Shown here piece after piece: positions 8,945-18,381 of a DNA stretch of 64,000 nt. The first letter of the stretch is position 1; each line of letters begins with the position of its first letter. Below the pieces are notes generated by a model. The model was not told the origin of the DNA. It saw only the letters and a program-made list of their open reading frames with translations, and did not search any database. Position numbers and translations under genes: made by a program. This DNA is from Chitinolyticbacter meiyuanensis. GTDB lineage: Bacteria; Pseudomonadota; Gammaproteobacteria; Burkholderiales; Chitinibacteraceae. The stretch lies in contig NZ_CP041335.1 of NCBI RefSeq assembly GCF_008033135.1, forward strand, positions 2,361,925 through 2,425,924. The letters are read 5' to 3'.

Positions 8945-11403
8945 GCAGGTTCTCCTTGCGTTGCGGTATCGGCCGGTATCAGCTTGATCGGGATGTACTC
9001 GTGCTTCTGCGTACCCGCGATACGCGCGGCCCACGGGTCGGGCAGGCCTTCGAGTGCGTACAACAGCCGCTCGTACAGCGCCTTGCGATTGGCCGCGTCA
9101 TCGACCACTTTCTGCTTGATGTAATCGAGGCCGACCCGGGCGATGTAATGCACGGTACGGTCGAGGTAATACGCCTCCTCGCGATAGAGCTGCAGGAAGG
9201 CGCCGCTGTATTCCTTCACCTCGTCGCTGGTCTTTACCTTGGCGAGGAACTGCGCCACCTCGGTCTTGATGCCGCCGTTGCCGCCGACATACAGCTCCCA
9301 GCCGCTATCGACGGCAATCACGCCCACATCCTTGATGCCGGCCTCGGCGCAGTTGCGCGGGCAGCCGGATACCGCGAGCTTTACCTTGTGCGGGCTCCAC
9401 ATATTGGCCAGCATCGTTTCCAGATCGATGCCCATCTGGGTACTGTTCTGGGTGCCAAAACGGCAGAACTCGCTGCCCACGCAGGTCTTCACGGTGCGGA
9501 TCGACTTGCCATAGGCGTGGCCGGAATTCATGCCCAGGTCTTTCCACACGTTGACGAGGTCTTCCTTCTTCACGCCCAACAGGTCGATGCGCTGGCCACC
9601 GGTTAACTTCACCATTGGCACTGCGTATTTGTCGGCCACGTCCGCGATGCGGCGCAATTCGGACGGATTGGTCACGCCGCCCTTCATCTGCGGGATCACC
9701 GAGAAGGTGCCGTCCTTCTGGATATTGGCGTGCACGCGCTCGTTGACGAAGCGGCTTTGCGGGTCGTCCACCGCCTCCTTGGGCCAGGTCGAGAGCAGGT
9801 AGTAGTTCACCGCCGGGCGGCAGGTGGCGCAGCCGTTGGGCGTGCGCCATTCCAGGAAGGCGTAGACCGCCTGGTGCGTGGTGAGACGCTGCTCGCGGAT
9901 CGCGCGGCGCACTTCGCCGTGGGTGTGGTCGGTGCAGCCGCAGACCGCACGGGTCTTGGGCGTTTCCTGGAAGCTCCCACCCAGCGTATTCATCAGGATC
10001 TGCTCGACCAGCCCCGTGCACGAGCCACAGGAGCTGGCGGCCTTGGTGTGCTTCTTCACGTCGTCGATGGTAAAGAGGCCCTGGCCCTTGATCGCCTTGA
10101 CGATGGTGCCCTTGCACACGCCATTGCAGCCGCAGACCTCATCGCCGTCCTGCATTGCGGCGGCGCGGCTTTGGCCGGCGACGCCAACATCACCGATGGC
10201 CGATTCGCCGAACATCAGCGTGTCGCGAAGGTCGTTGATCTTGCGGCCCTCGCGCAGCAGCTTGAAGTACCAGGCGCCGTCGGCCGTGTCACCGTAGAGG
10301 CAGGCGCCGACCAGCTGGTCATCCTTGATCACCAGTTTCTTGTACACGCCACCGGCCGGGTCGCTGAGCACGATGTCCTCGCAGCCTTCGCCGCCCATGA
10401 AGTCACCGGCGCTGAAGAGATCGATGCCGGTGACCTTGAGCTTGGTCGACAGCACCGAGCCCTTGTACTGGCCGATGCCGAGCCGCGCCAGATGGTTGGC
10501 GCAGACCTTGGCCTGCTCGAACAGGGGGGCGACGAGGCCATAGGCCACGCCGCGATGGCTGACGCATTCGCCCACGGAGTAGATGCGTGGGTCGAACGTC
10601 TGCAGCACATCACTGACCACGATGCCCCGGTTGCAGTAGAGGCCGGCGCTTTCCGCCAGCGCCGTGTTGGGGCGGATGCCGACCGCCATCACCACCAGTT
10701 GGGCCGGTACTTCCTCGCCGCCCTTGAAGCGCACCGCGCAGACTTCGCCGGCAGCGTTGCCGACGATCTCCTCGGTCTGCCGGCCCAGGAGGAAACGCAG
10801 GCCACGCGCCTCCAGCTCGCGCCGCAACAGGCCGCCGGCAGTGGCGTCGAGCTGGCGATCAAGCAGCCAGTCCCCGAGGTGCACCACCGACACCGTCATA
10901 CCGCGCAGTGCCAGACCGTTCGCCGCCTCCAACCCCAACAAACCGCCACCGATGACCACTGCGTGTTTCATCGTCGTGGCCGCGTCCATCATCGCCTGCG
11001 TATCGGCGATGTCGCGGTAGGCGATCACGCCGCGCAGATCCTTGCCCGGCACCGGCAACATGAAGGGCGTGGAGCCGGTGGCCAGCAGTAGACGGTCGTA
11101 TTCGGTTTCGCTGCCGTCGTCGGCGATCACCAGGCGCCGCGCCCGGTCGATCCGGGTGATGGTGCGGCCGGTATGCAGCGTGATGCCGTGCTCCTCATAC
11201 CAGCTGCGCGGGTTGAGCACGATATCGTCGAACTCCTGCTCACCGGCGAGCACGGGCGAGAGCAGGATGCGGTTGTAGTTGGGGTGTGGCTCGCTGCCGA
11301 ACACGGTGATGTCGTAGAGGTCCGGCGCCAGCGCCAGCAGTTCTTCCACCGTGCGGATGCCGGCCATGCCGTTGCCGACGACGACGAGTTTCATTTTCTG
11401 CAT
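8941..11403 (-). CDS. nirB: NAD(P)H-dependent nitrite reductase large subunit (siroheme)
   Basis: An 820-residue enzyme reducing nitrite to ammonium. Order of domains: FAD/NAD(P)H oxidoreductase (LVVVGNGMAGIRTVEELL at the start, LLLATGSTPF and VVIGGGLLGLEAANGL for the second nucleotide site, residues 1-410), BFD-like [2Fe-2S] modules (CGCNGVCKGT ... SSCGSCTGLV and a second CGCTDHTHGE region, about 420-530), then the ferredoxin-like and siroheme domains. The siroheme-[4Fe-4S] ligands are TCVGSEFCRFG and SGCPRNCAEAG (C-x5-C and C-x3-C). The start at 11403 has GGAGA six bases upstream; an ATG three codons on is possible. It follows the transporter gene by 13 bases. Confidence 0.94.
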   Translation of the reverse strand: MQKMKLVVVGNGMAGIRTVEELLALAPDLYDITVFGSEPHPNYNRILLSPVLAGEQEFDDIVLNPRSWYEEHGITLHTGRTITRIDRARRLVIADDGSETEYDRLLLATGSTPFMLPVPGKDLRGVIAYRDIADTQAMMDAATTMKHAVVIGGGLLGLEAANGLALRGMTVSVVHLGDWLLDRQLDATAGGLLRRELEARGLRFLLGRQTEEIVGNAAGEVCAVRFKGGEEVPAQLVVMAVGIRPNTALAESAGLYCNRGIVVSDVLQTFDPRIYSVGECVSHRGVAYGLVAPLFEQAKVCANHLARLGIGQYKGSVLSTKLKVTGIDLFSAGDFMGGEGCEDIVLSDPAGGVYKKLVIKDDQLVGACLYGDTADGAWYFKLLREGRKINDLRDTLMFGESAIGDVGVAGQSRAAAMQDGDEVCGCNGVCKGTIVKAIKGQGLFTIDDVKKHTKAASSCGSCTGLVEQILMNTLGGSFQETPKTRAVCGCTDHTHGEVRRAIREQRLTTHQAVYAFLEWRTPNGCATCRPAVNYYLLSTWPKEAVDDPQSRFVNERVHANIQKDGTFSVIPQMKGGVTNPSELRRIADVADKYAVPMVKLTGGQRIDLLGVKKEDLVNVWKDLGMNSGHAYGKSIRTVKTCVGSEFCRFGTQNSTQMGIDLETMLANMWSPHKVKLAVSGCPRNCAEAGIKDVGVIAVDSGWELYVGGNGGIKTEVAQFLAKVKTSDEVKEYSGAFLQLYREEAYYLDRTVHYIARVGLDYIKQKVVDDAANRKALYERLLYALEGLPDPWAARIAGTQKHEYIPIKLIPADTATQGEPA

Positions 11404-11416
11404 GATCAGTCTCCGT

Positions 11417-12634
11417 TCAAACCCGTGCGGCGGCCACGGCCCAGCCGCTGCGCCATTGCTGCTTCACACTGCTAAGGCTCATCCAGCCCAGCGCGGCGAG
11501 GCTGGCGAACAACCACAGGCCGCCGGCGTAGTCGCCGCTATGCTGCTTGATTGCCGCAAGGCTCGCCGCCAGCGCAAAGCCGCCGATGCCGCCGGCCATG
11601 CCGATGAGGCCGGTCATGATCCCGATGTCCTTGCCAAAGCGGTGTGGCACCAGCTGGAACACCGCGCCATTGCCTGCCCCCAGGCACAGCATGGCGGCGA
11701 CGAACAGCGCCAGCTGCACTACGGCGCCGCCAGGATTGAAGCCAGCGAGGCCGATCAGCACCGCCACAAACGCATACACGCCCAAGAGCGAGCGCGTGCC
11801 GCCGATGCGATCGGCCAGTACGCCACCGAGCGGCCGCATCACCGAGCCCGCCAGCACGCAGGCCGCGGTTGCCCAGCCGGCGAGCTTGGGCGCAAAGCCG
11901 AACTGGTCGCTGAAGTAGCCGGGCAGGGCGCTGGCGAAGCCGGAAAAGCCGCCGAAGGTGAGGGCGTAGAAGAACATGAACCACCAGGCGTCGCGGTGCG
12001 CCAGCATCCGGCCGTAGTCGGCCCAGCGCTTTTTTTGCACCACGCCCGGCGCATCCTGCGCACAGCGCCAGTAGACGACGAGCACCACCAGGAGCGGCAG
12101 CACCGCGATGCCGAACACATTCTGCCAACCAAAAGCCACGGCCAGCGCCGGGGCAAACAAGGCCGCCAGCACGGTGCCCGAGTTGCCGGCTCCCGCTATG
12201 CCCATGGCCGTGCCCTGATGCTGCGGCGGATACCAGCGTGACGCCAGCGGCAATGCCACGGCGAACGAAGCGCCGGCAATGCCGAGCAACACGCCTAGGA
12301 GCAGCGCCTCACCGAAGCTGTGCACGCCCAGCTGCCAGGCACCGAGCAGCGTGACGATGATGGCGAGCTGCGCATACAGCCCCGTGCGCTTGGCGCCCAG
12401 CCGGTCTGCCAGCATGCCCATGCCCAGCCGCAACAGCGCGCCGGCAAGGATGGGCGTGGCCACCATCAGCCCGCGTTCCTGGGTTGAGAGCGCCAGCGTC
12501 TGCGCGATCTGCACCTGCAACGGGCCCAGCAGGTACCAGACCATGAAGCTCAGGTCGAAATAGAGAAAGGCCGAAAACAGCGTGGGTGTGTGGCCGGCCC
12601 GCCAGAAGGAGCCGGCCTCGTTCGTGTTTGCCAT
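11417..12634 (-). CDS. narK: MFS nitrate/nitrite transporter (NarK/NasA type)
   Basis: A 405-residue inner-membrane protein with about twelve hydrophobic segments. Family features are the early YFDLSFMVWYLLGPL segment, RLGMGMLADRLGAKR, and the two glycine-rich nitrate-signature stretches GIAGAGNSGTVLAALFAPA and GLIGMAGGIGGFALAA. It brings nitrate (and possibly exchanges nitrite) into the cytoplasm for the reductases encoded next. The ATG at 12634 has GAGGAA upstream; an in-frame upstream ATG would lie in the leader. It is the first gene of the operon and is preceded by an unusual control region. Confidence 0.92.
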   Translation of the reverse strand: MANTNEAGSFWRAGHTPTLFSAFLYFDLSFMVWYLLGPLQVQIAQTLALSTQERGLMVATPILAGALLRLGMGMLADRLGAKRTGLYAQLAIIVTLLGAWQLGVHSFGEALLLGVLLGIAGASFAVALPLASRWYPPQHQGTAMGIAGAGNSGTVLAALFAPALAVAFGWQNVFGIAVLPLLVVLVVYWRCAQDAPGVVQKKRWADYGRMLAHRDAWWFMFFYALTFGGFSGFASALPGYFSDQFGFAPKLAGWATAACVLAGSVMRPLGGVLADRIGGTRSLLGVYAFVAVLIGLAGFNPGGAVVQLALFVAAMLCLGAGNGAVFQLVPHRFGKDIGIMTGLIGMAGGIGGFALAASLAAIKQHSGDYAGGLWLFASLAALGWMSLSSVKQQWRSGWAVAAARV

Positions 12635-12670
12635 GGTGTGTTCCTCATGCTGGCCGCGCGGTGCGCGGCA

Positions 12671-12724
12671 GAAAACAAAAACGGCGTCCGCTGCCAACCC
12701 CGATGGGTTGGAGGGGACGCCGTT
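12671..12724 (-). terminator. Leader terminator (attenuator) upstream of the nitrate operon
   Basis: On the minus strand a 10-bp perfect stem (5' arm from 12724-12715, 3' arm from 12689-12680, aacggcgtcc / ggacgccgtt) is followed by TTTTGTTTTC. Its loop holds an inner 7-bp hairpin (ccaaccc, ATCG, gggttgg; 12711-12694). No plus-strand gene ends here, and it lies between the inferred promoter and the transporter start. It should therefore act as a leader terminator needing antitermination, comparable in position to the NasR-controlled nasF leader of Klebsiella. Confidence 0.75.
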
Positions 12725-12732
12725 GTCCTGTT

Positions 12733-12799
12733 GCCCGCGATGCGGGCCAAATCAATCCGGGAGCGGGACCTGCCTATCCCGAATGCTCGTCATCGAGCA
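12733..12799 (-). promoter_or_regulatory. Two leader hairpins before the attenuator
   Basis: Reading the minus strand, the leader RNA first forms tgctcg-ATGA-cgagca (12799-12784) and then gcccgc-ATC-gcgggc (12747-12733), just before the attenuator. Tandem hairpins ahead of a terminator fit an ANTAR-type antitermination target. I could not show the hexanucleotide loops with A1/G4 expected for ANTAR binding, so the binding factor is unproved. Confidence 0.45.
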
Positions 12800-12843
12800 C
12801 ACCTTGCAGTGCCAGCACGCCGTTGTGCGGGTAACAGGCATTG

Positions 12844-12860
12844 AGCAAACACCATGCCAA
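12844..12860 (-). promoter_or_regulatory. Sigma-54 (-24/-12) promoter of the nitrate operon
   Basis: The minus strand reads TTGGCATGGTGTTTGCT. The GG (12858-12857) and GC (12846-12845) dinucleotides are exactly ten bases apart, as required for RpoN promoters (consensus TGGCAC-N5-TTGC). Transcription would start near 12833, about 200 bases before the transporter ATG, leaving room for the leader hairpins. Confidence 0.65.
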
Positions 12861-12924
12861 TGGCCGAATCAGCCTGCATACGGTGAATTCATTGGGTCTG
12901 TCTGAAAACAAGCCCTGTGGATGC

Positions 12925-12941
12925 TGCACTGCAGCGGTGCG
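12925..12941. promoter_or_regulatory. NtrC-like enhancer site
   Basis: The 17-base TGCACTGCAGCGGTGCG closely fits the NtrC dyad TGCACC-N5-GGTGCA, and sits about 65 bases upstream of the -24 element. A second, weaker candidate ending in a perfect GGTGCA lies at 12956-12972. Together with the sigma-54 promoter this suggests general nitrogen control of the nitrate operon. Confidence 0.5.
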
Positions 12942-13137
12942 TGGCTGCTGGTGGCTGTGCGGTGCTGGTGCAAAAGCGCTGCACGCGGATTGCGTGTGGC
13001 AGGCGCTGCCACGCAGTTTTGCCTCGGTGGGTGCCGCAGTTTTCCCCGCTTGCGCGAAGGTGAGTTTGGCAGCTGCCTGCCGTCAAGTGCCAAGCGATGG
13101 CGTCGATAGCTGCTGCATCACCATGGAGGAACACGCA

Positions 13138-14064
13138 ATGAACGATGCCGTCCAAACCGCCGCCGCTGTTGCTGGCCCGTTTCCCACTTCAACGTCGGTC
13201 GGCGCTCGTCGTATGCTCGGCGCCGCCGTGCCTGTCGATACCTTGCCAGCTACTGCGGGTGGACATCGCTTTACTGCACCGGATCTCTCCGTGGCTTTGA
13301 GCGAGGTTGGGCGCATGAAGGCCGAGACGGCGTCGACCGAGCCCGCCACGCCACTCCAGTTCGAGTACCTGTCCGGCACCCCAGCCTTCCAGCCGCTACT
13401 CGACGCGATCTGGCAGGATCAAACGTTGGCACCGGAACAGGCTGCCGTACTGGCACGCTCGGTCGAAGAAGCCACTGCCATGAATTTGGGCAGCAGCTGG
13501 ACCGATGAAGAACAGACCGCCAAGCTTGGGGCCAATCTGGCCAAGCTCGATTACTTGTGGCAGCAATGGGTACCGGAGCACTATCGCGCGTCGTTTGCCG
13601 ATGCCATCGCGACGTATCGGCAGCAGGAGTCCGAACGCTATGGAAAGATAGCGCTGTCGTTGACTCGTGCAGCTGCCGCCTTGCAACGACAGCATGGCGA
13701 TCCGGATAGCGATGTGGTGAAAGCACTCGATGCGGAGGTTGCAGCGATTGAGCGCGGCGAAGGCCGAGGGATGCGCCGCACCGATGCAGTACGCAAGACC
13801 TTGCAACCAGCCGCTTCAGCGGGCGGGAAGAGCGATGAAGCCATCTGGTCGGCGGTGCGTGATGCGCTACGCAGCAATGAGGCGGGAAACGATGTCACCC
13901 AAGGATCAGCGTCGAGTGGCAATCGTCGCATCGATGCACAGCTTGCAGCCTACCGGCAACAAACAGGATGGTCCGCGGCACAGCAGCAAGACGCCAACAT
14001 GGATCGCTTGGCCAGTCGCCTACGTGACGACTGGCTCGGGTTCACGGCTGGCCTGAGGCGTTAG
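13138..14064 (+). CDS. Hypothetical protein, Ala-rich, unrecognised family
   Basis: A 308-residue protein I cannot assign. The start at 13138 has GGAGG eight bases upstream; the frame is open further 5' but that stretch is the nitrate control region. No signal peptide or membrane segment is evident. The N-terminal 60 residues are Ala/Thr/Pro-rich and look disordered; from about residue 70 the sequence is helical and acidic/amphipathic (LLDAIWQDQTLAPEQAAVLARSVEEA, here described by its first and last parts). It ends WLGFTAGLRR. It is transcribed away from the nitrate operon and ends 9 bases from the convergent SEC-C gene. Codon use is typical of the surroundings, so I believe it is expressed. 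Confidence 0.6.
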   Translation: MNDAVQTAAAVAGPFPTSTSVGARRMLGAAVPVDTLPATAGGHRFTAPDLSVALSEVGRMKAETASTEPATPLQFEYLSGTPAFQPLLDAIWQDQTLAPEQAAVLARSVEEATAMNLGSSWTDEEQTAKLGANLAKLDYLWQQWVPEHYRASFADAIATYRQQESERYGKIALSLTRAAAALQRQHGDPDSDVVKALDAEVAAIERGEGRGMRRTDAVRKTLQPAASAGGKSDEAIWSAVRDALRSNEAGNDVTQGSASSGNRRIDAQLAAYRQQTGWSAAQQQDANMDRLASRLRDDWLGFTAGLRR

Positions 14065-14073
14065 AAGGTTGAC

Positions 14074-14778
<705 letters not shown>

Positions 14779-14823
14779 GATATTTCCTTGTTTCTGATTG
14801 ATCGCTGGGAGTGAGTCGGGCGT

Positions 14824-17800
14824 TCAGCCCAATTCCTTCAGCAGTTCCTTCACCCGCACCGCGCGCAGCGCCGGTTCGGGCCAGTTGCCTTCCACCCGCA
14901 AGCGATCGGGCGGGACCATCTTGTAGTGCTTCTTGCTTTGCACCAGCGAGATGATCTTGAACGGCTCGATCACCGTGTTCTTGGCGAAGGTGATCACGAT
15001 GGCGTTGTCTGCCGCGTCGATCTTCTGGATGCCGAGCGGCTTGGCCAGCATGCGCAGCCGGTGGCAGTCGAGCAGCACGCGGGCGGCGTCGGGCAACAGG
15101 CCGAAACGGTCGATCAGCTCCTGCGTCAGGTCGTCGAGCTCGTCGGCCGATTCGCAGTTGGCGAGGCGCTTGTACAGGCTGAGGCGCTCGTGCACGTCCG
15201 GGCTGTAGTCGTTGGGTAGCAGCGCGGGGGCGTGCAGATTGATCTCGGTGGTGACGCCGAGCGGCTGCGACAGATCGGGCTCCTGGCCTTTCTTCAGTGC
15301 CTTCACCGCTTCGTTCAGCATCTGCGAGTAGAGCGAGAAGCCGATTTCCTGCATTTCGCCCGATTGCGAATCGCCCAGTACCTCGCCCGCGCCACGGATT
15401 TCCAGATCGTGCATGGCGAGGTAGAAGCCGGAGCCCAGCTCTTCCATCTGCTGGATCGCCTCCAGCCGCTTCTTGGCATCGCCCGACAATCCTTCGACAT
15501 CCGGCACCAGCAAATAGGCGTAGGCCTGATGGTGCGAGCGGCCGACGCGGCCGCGCATCTGGTGCAGTTGCGCCAGGCCGAACTTGTCGGCCCGGTTCAT
15601 CAGGATGGTGTTGGCGTTCGGGATATCGATGCCGGTTTCGATGATGGTGGTGCACAGCAGCAGGTTGAAACGCTGGGCCGAGAAATCGCGCATCACGTGC
15701 TCGAGCTCGCGCTCGCGCATCTGGCCGTGTGCCACGCCGATGCGTGCCTCCGGCAGCAGCGCGGCGAGTTTCTCGCGCATGTTCTCGATGGTGTCGACCT
15801 CGTTGTGCAGGAAGAACACCTGGCCGCCGCGCTTGAGCTCGCGCAGTACCGCTTCGCGGATCACGCCATCGGAGAATTTGGCGACGAAGGTCTTCACCGA
15901 CAGGCGCTTGGATGGCGCGGTGGCGATCACCGAGAAGTCACGGATGCCTTCCAGGCTCATCGCCAGCGTGCGCGGGATGGGGGTGGCCGTCAGCGTCAGT
16001 ACGTCGACGTCGGCACGCAGCGCCTTGAGCTGTTCTTTCTGCCGCACGCCAAAGCGGTGCTCCTCGTCGATGATCACTAGACCCAGGTTCTTGAACTGCA
16101 CGTCGGGCTGTACCAGCTTGTGGGTGCCGATCACGATGTCGACTCCGCCCTCGGCCAGGCCCTTGAGCGCAACGTTGACTTCCTTGGTGGTGCGAAAGCG
16201 GCTCAGCTCTGCAATCTTGATCGGCCAGTCGGCAAAGCGGTCAGAGAAGGTCTGGAAATGCTGCTCCGCCAGCAGCGTCGTTGGCACCAGCACGGCCACC
16301 TGCTTGCCGCCGGCCACCGCAGCGAAGGCGGCGCGCAGCGCGACCTCGGTCTTGCCGAAACCCACGTCGCCGCAGACCAGCCGGTCCATCGGCCGATCAA
16401 TGCGCAGATCGATCAGCACCGCTTCGATCGCGGCGGCCTGGTCGGCCGTTTCCTCGAAGCCAAAGCCGGCGGCAAAGGCCTCGTAGTCGTGATGGCCCCA
16501 CTCGAAGGCGTGGCCCTTGCGCGCGGCCCGCCGCGCATACAGGTTCAAGAGCTCGGCCGCAGTATCGCGCACCTGTTCGGCGGCACGGCGTTTGGCCTTG
16601 TCCCAGGCGCCCGAACCCAGCTTGTGCAGCGGCGCGGCGTCGGTGGCCCCGCCTGAATAGCGCGAGATCACGTGCAACTGGCTGACCGGCACATAGAGCT
16701 TGTCGCCACCGGCGTATTCCAGTAGCAACAGCTCGGTGGCGCCTTCGCCCAGATCCATGCTGGTCAGGCCCATGTAGCGGCCGATGCCGTGCGCCTCATG
16801 CACCACGGCGTCGCCGATCTTGAGCTCGGAGAGATCGCGCAGCATCGCATCGGTGTTGCTGCGCTTTTGCTGGCGGCGGCTGCGGCCCTGCGCCACGGTG
16901 GCGTAGAGATCGGCCTCGGTGACGACGGCGAGCTGTGGATCGGCGAGCACGAAGCCGTTGTAGAGCGGGCTGGCGGCCAGCATTACCCGCTCGCTGCTGT
17001 CGAGAAACGCCTGCCAGCTCTCGGCCAGAGCCGGCTTAAGGCCATATTCGGAGAACATCTGCGCCATCGTCTCGCGCCGGCCCAGACTCTCGGCCGTGAT
17101 CAGCAAGCGGCCCGGCCAGCGGGCGACGAAGTCGGTCAGCCGCAGGATGGGGTTGTCGGCGCGGCGGTCGACCTGCAGCGCTGGCAATGGGCCGGCAAAG
17201 CCGTCGTCACGCTCGGTGAGTTCCAGCCGTGGATATTGTTTGACCAGGGCAAACAGCTCGTCAGAGGGCAGGTACAGCTCGCGCGGCGCGAGGATGGGCC
17301 TGTCCTTTTCGCCGGACAGGTTGCGATAGCGATCCTGGGTATCCGCCCAGAAGCGGGCTGCCGCGTCGTGCACGTCGCCGACGAGGCCCAGTAGCGTGCC
17401 CTTGGGTAGATAGTCGAACAGCGTCGCGGTGTGCTCGAAAAAGAGCGGCAGGTAGTACTCGATGCCGGCCGGGGTGACCCCGGCGCTGATGTCCTTGTAG
17501 AGCCGGCTCTTGCTCGGGTCGCCCTCGAACACCTCGCGAAAGCGCTGGCGGAAACGGGTGCGGCCAGCATCATCCAGCGGGAACTCGCGCGCTGGCAGCA
17601 GGCGGATCTCCGGCACCGGGTAGAGACTGCGCTGGGTATCGACATCGAAAGTGCGGATGGTCTCGATCTCGTCGTCAAAGAGATCGATCCGGTAGGGCAA
17701 AGGTGAGCCCATCGGATAGAGATCGATCAGCCCGCCACGGATCGAATACTCACCGGGGCTGTAGACTTGGGTTACGTGGCTGTAGCCGGCGAAGCTGAGG

Positions 17801-18219
17801 TCGGCGCGCAACTGGTCGGCATCGAACTTCTGCTTTTGCTTCAGCATGAAGGTGTAGCCGGCGAGGTATTCGACCGGTGCCAGCCGGCCCATCGCGGTCT
17901 GCAGCGGGGCGATCACGATGTCCACCTCGCCCTGGCGGATTTGCCACAGCGTGGCCAGACGCTCGGAGATCAGGTCCTGATGCGGGCTGAAGTGATCGTA
18001 AGGCAGCGTTTCCCAATCGGGCAGCAGCACGATCCGCGTCTCGGGCAACCAGAACGCCAGCTCGTCCCGAAGTCGGCTCGCGGCGGCGGCGGTGTCGGCC
18101 AGCAGCGCCAGCGGTCTGGCCAGACTGGCGTAACGGGCCAGCAACAGGCTGTCGGCGGAGCCATGCGGCGTGGCAAGGCTGAGGCGTTCTCCGGGGCGGG
18201 GCAGGGTGGGAGCGGTCAC
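14824..18219 (-). CDS. mfd: Transcription-repair coupling factor
   Basis: A 1131-residue ATP-dependent translocase that removes RNA polymerase stalled at DNA lesions and recruits UvrA. Seen in order: the UvrB-like N-terminal region (DSLLLARYASLARP, ETLPYDHFSPHQDLISERL), the CarD-like RNAP interaction domain around residue 480 (IGDAVVHEAHGIGRYMGL), the RecG-like helicase with Walker A GDVGFGKTEVALR near residue 620 and IIDEEHRFGVRQKE, then GRVGRSHHQAYAYLL, and the C-terminal TRCF domain. Length matches E. coli Mfd (about 1148). The start is a GTG at 18219; no earlier ATG is in frame nearby. Confidence 0.95.
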   Translation of the reverse strand: MTAPTLPRPGERLSLATPHGSADSLLLARYASLARPLALLADTAAAASRLRDELAFWLPETRIVLLPDWETLPYDHFSPHQDLISERLATLWQIRQGEVDIVIAPLQTAMGRLAPVEYLAGYTFMLKQKQKFDADQLRADLSFAGYSHVTQVYSPGEYSIRGGLIDLYPMGSPLPYRIDLFDDEIETIRTFDVDTQRSLYPVPEIRLLPAREFPLDDAGRTRFRQRFREVFEGDPSKSRLYKDISAGVTPAGIEYYLPLFFEHTATLFDYLPKGTLLGLVGDVHDAAARFWADTQDRYRNLSGEKDRPILAPRELYLPSDELFALVKQYPRLELTERDDGFAGPLPALQVDRRADNPILRLTDFVARWPGRLLITAESLGRRETMAQMFSEYGLKPALAESWQAFLDSSERVMLAASPLYNGFVLADPQLAVVTEADLYATVAQGRSRRQQKRSNTDAMLRDLSELKIGDAVVHEAHGIGRYMGLTSMDLGEGATELLLLEYAGGDKLYVPVSQLHVISRYSGGATDAAPLHKLGSGAWDKAKRRAAEQVRDTAAELLNLYARRAARKGHAFEWGHHDYEAFAAGFGFEETADQAAAIEAVLIDLRIDRPMDRLVCGDVGFGKTEVALRAAFAAVAGGKQVAVLVPTTLLAEQHFQTFSDRFADWPIKIAELSRFRTTKEVNVALKGLAEGGVDIVIGTHKLVQPDVQFKNLGLVIIDEEHRFGVRQKEQLKALRADVDVLTLTATPIPRTLAMSLEGIRDFSVIATAPSKRLSVKTFVAKFSDGVIREAVLRELKRGGQVFFLHNEVDTIENMREKLAALLPEARIGVAHGQMRERELEHVMRDFSAQRFNLLLCTTIIETGIDIPNANTILMNRADKFGLAQLHQMRGRVGRSHHQAYAYLLVPDVEGLSGDAKKRLEAIQQMEELGSGFYLAMHDLEIRGAGEVLGDSQSGEMQEIGFSLYSQMLNEAVKALKKGQEPDLSQPLGVTTEINLHAPALLPNDYSPDVHERLSLYKRLANCESADELDDLTQELIDRFGLLPDAARVLLDCHRLRMLAKPLGIQKIDAADNAIVITFAKNTVIEPFKIISLVQSKKHYKMVPPDRLRVEGNWPEPALRAVRVKELLKELG

Positions 18220-18381
18220 GGCGGGGACGGGCAGGGCAAAGCGGCATTATACCGGGCTGTGGGTGACACTCGCGGCAACGCGCTTGCTTTTTAGTCGATC
18301 ATCCCGAATGATTTCGCACCCCCATTACTAAATAGATGGCGGACCGGCCCCCTGGGCTGAGACCGCCCTGGCCGAATTCGC

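Noticed and set aside
9730..11091. 453-codon plus-strand frame opposite nirB
   Set aside because: Shadow of nirB, which shows all cofactor motifs.
12671..12799. Exact ANTAR (NasR) hexaloop signature in the nitrate leader
   Set aside because: The hairpin loops I can draw have four and three bases; the A1/G4 hexaloop pair was not found, so I claim only an attenuator, not an ANTAR site.
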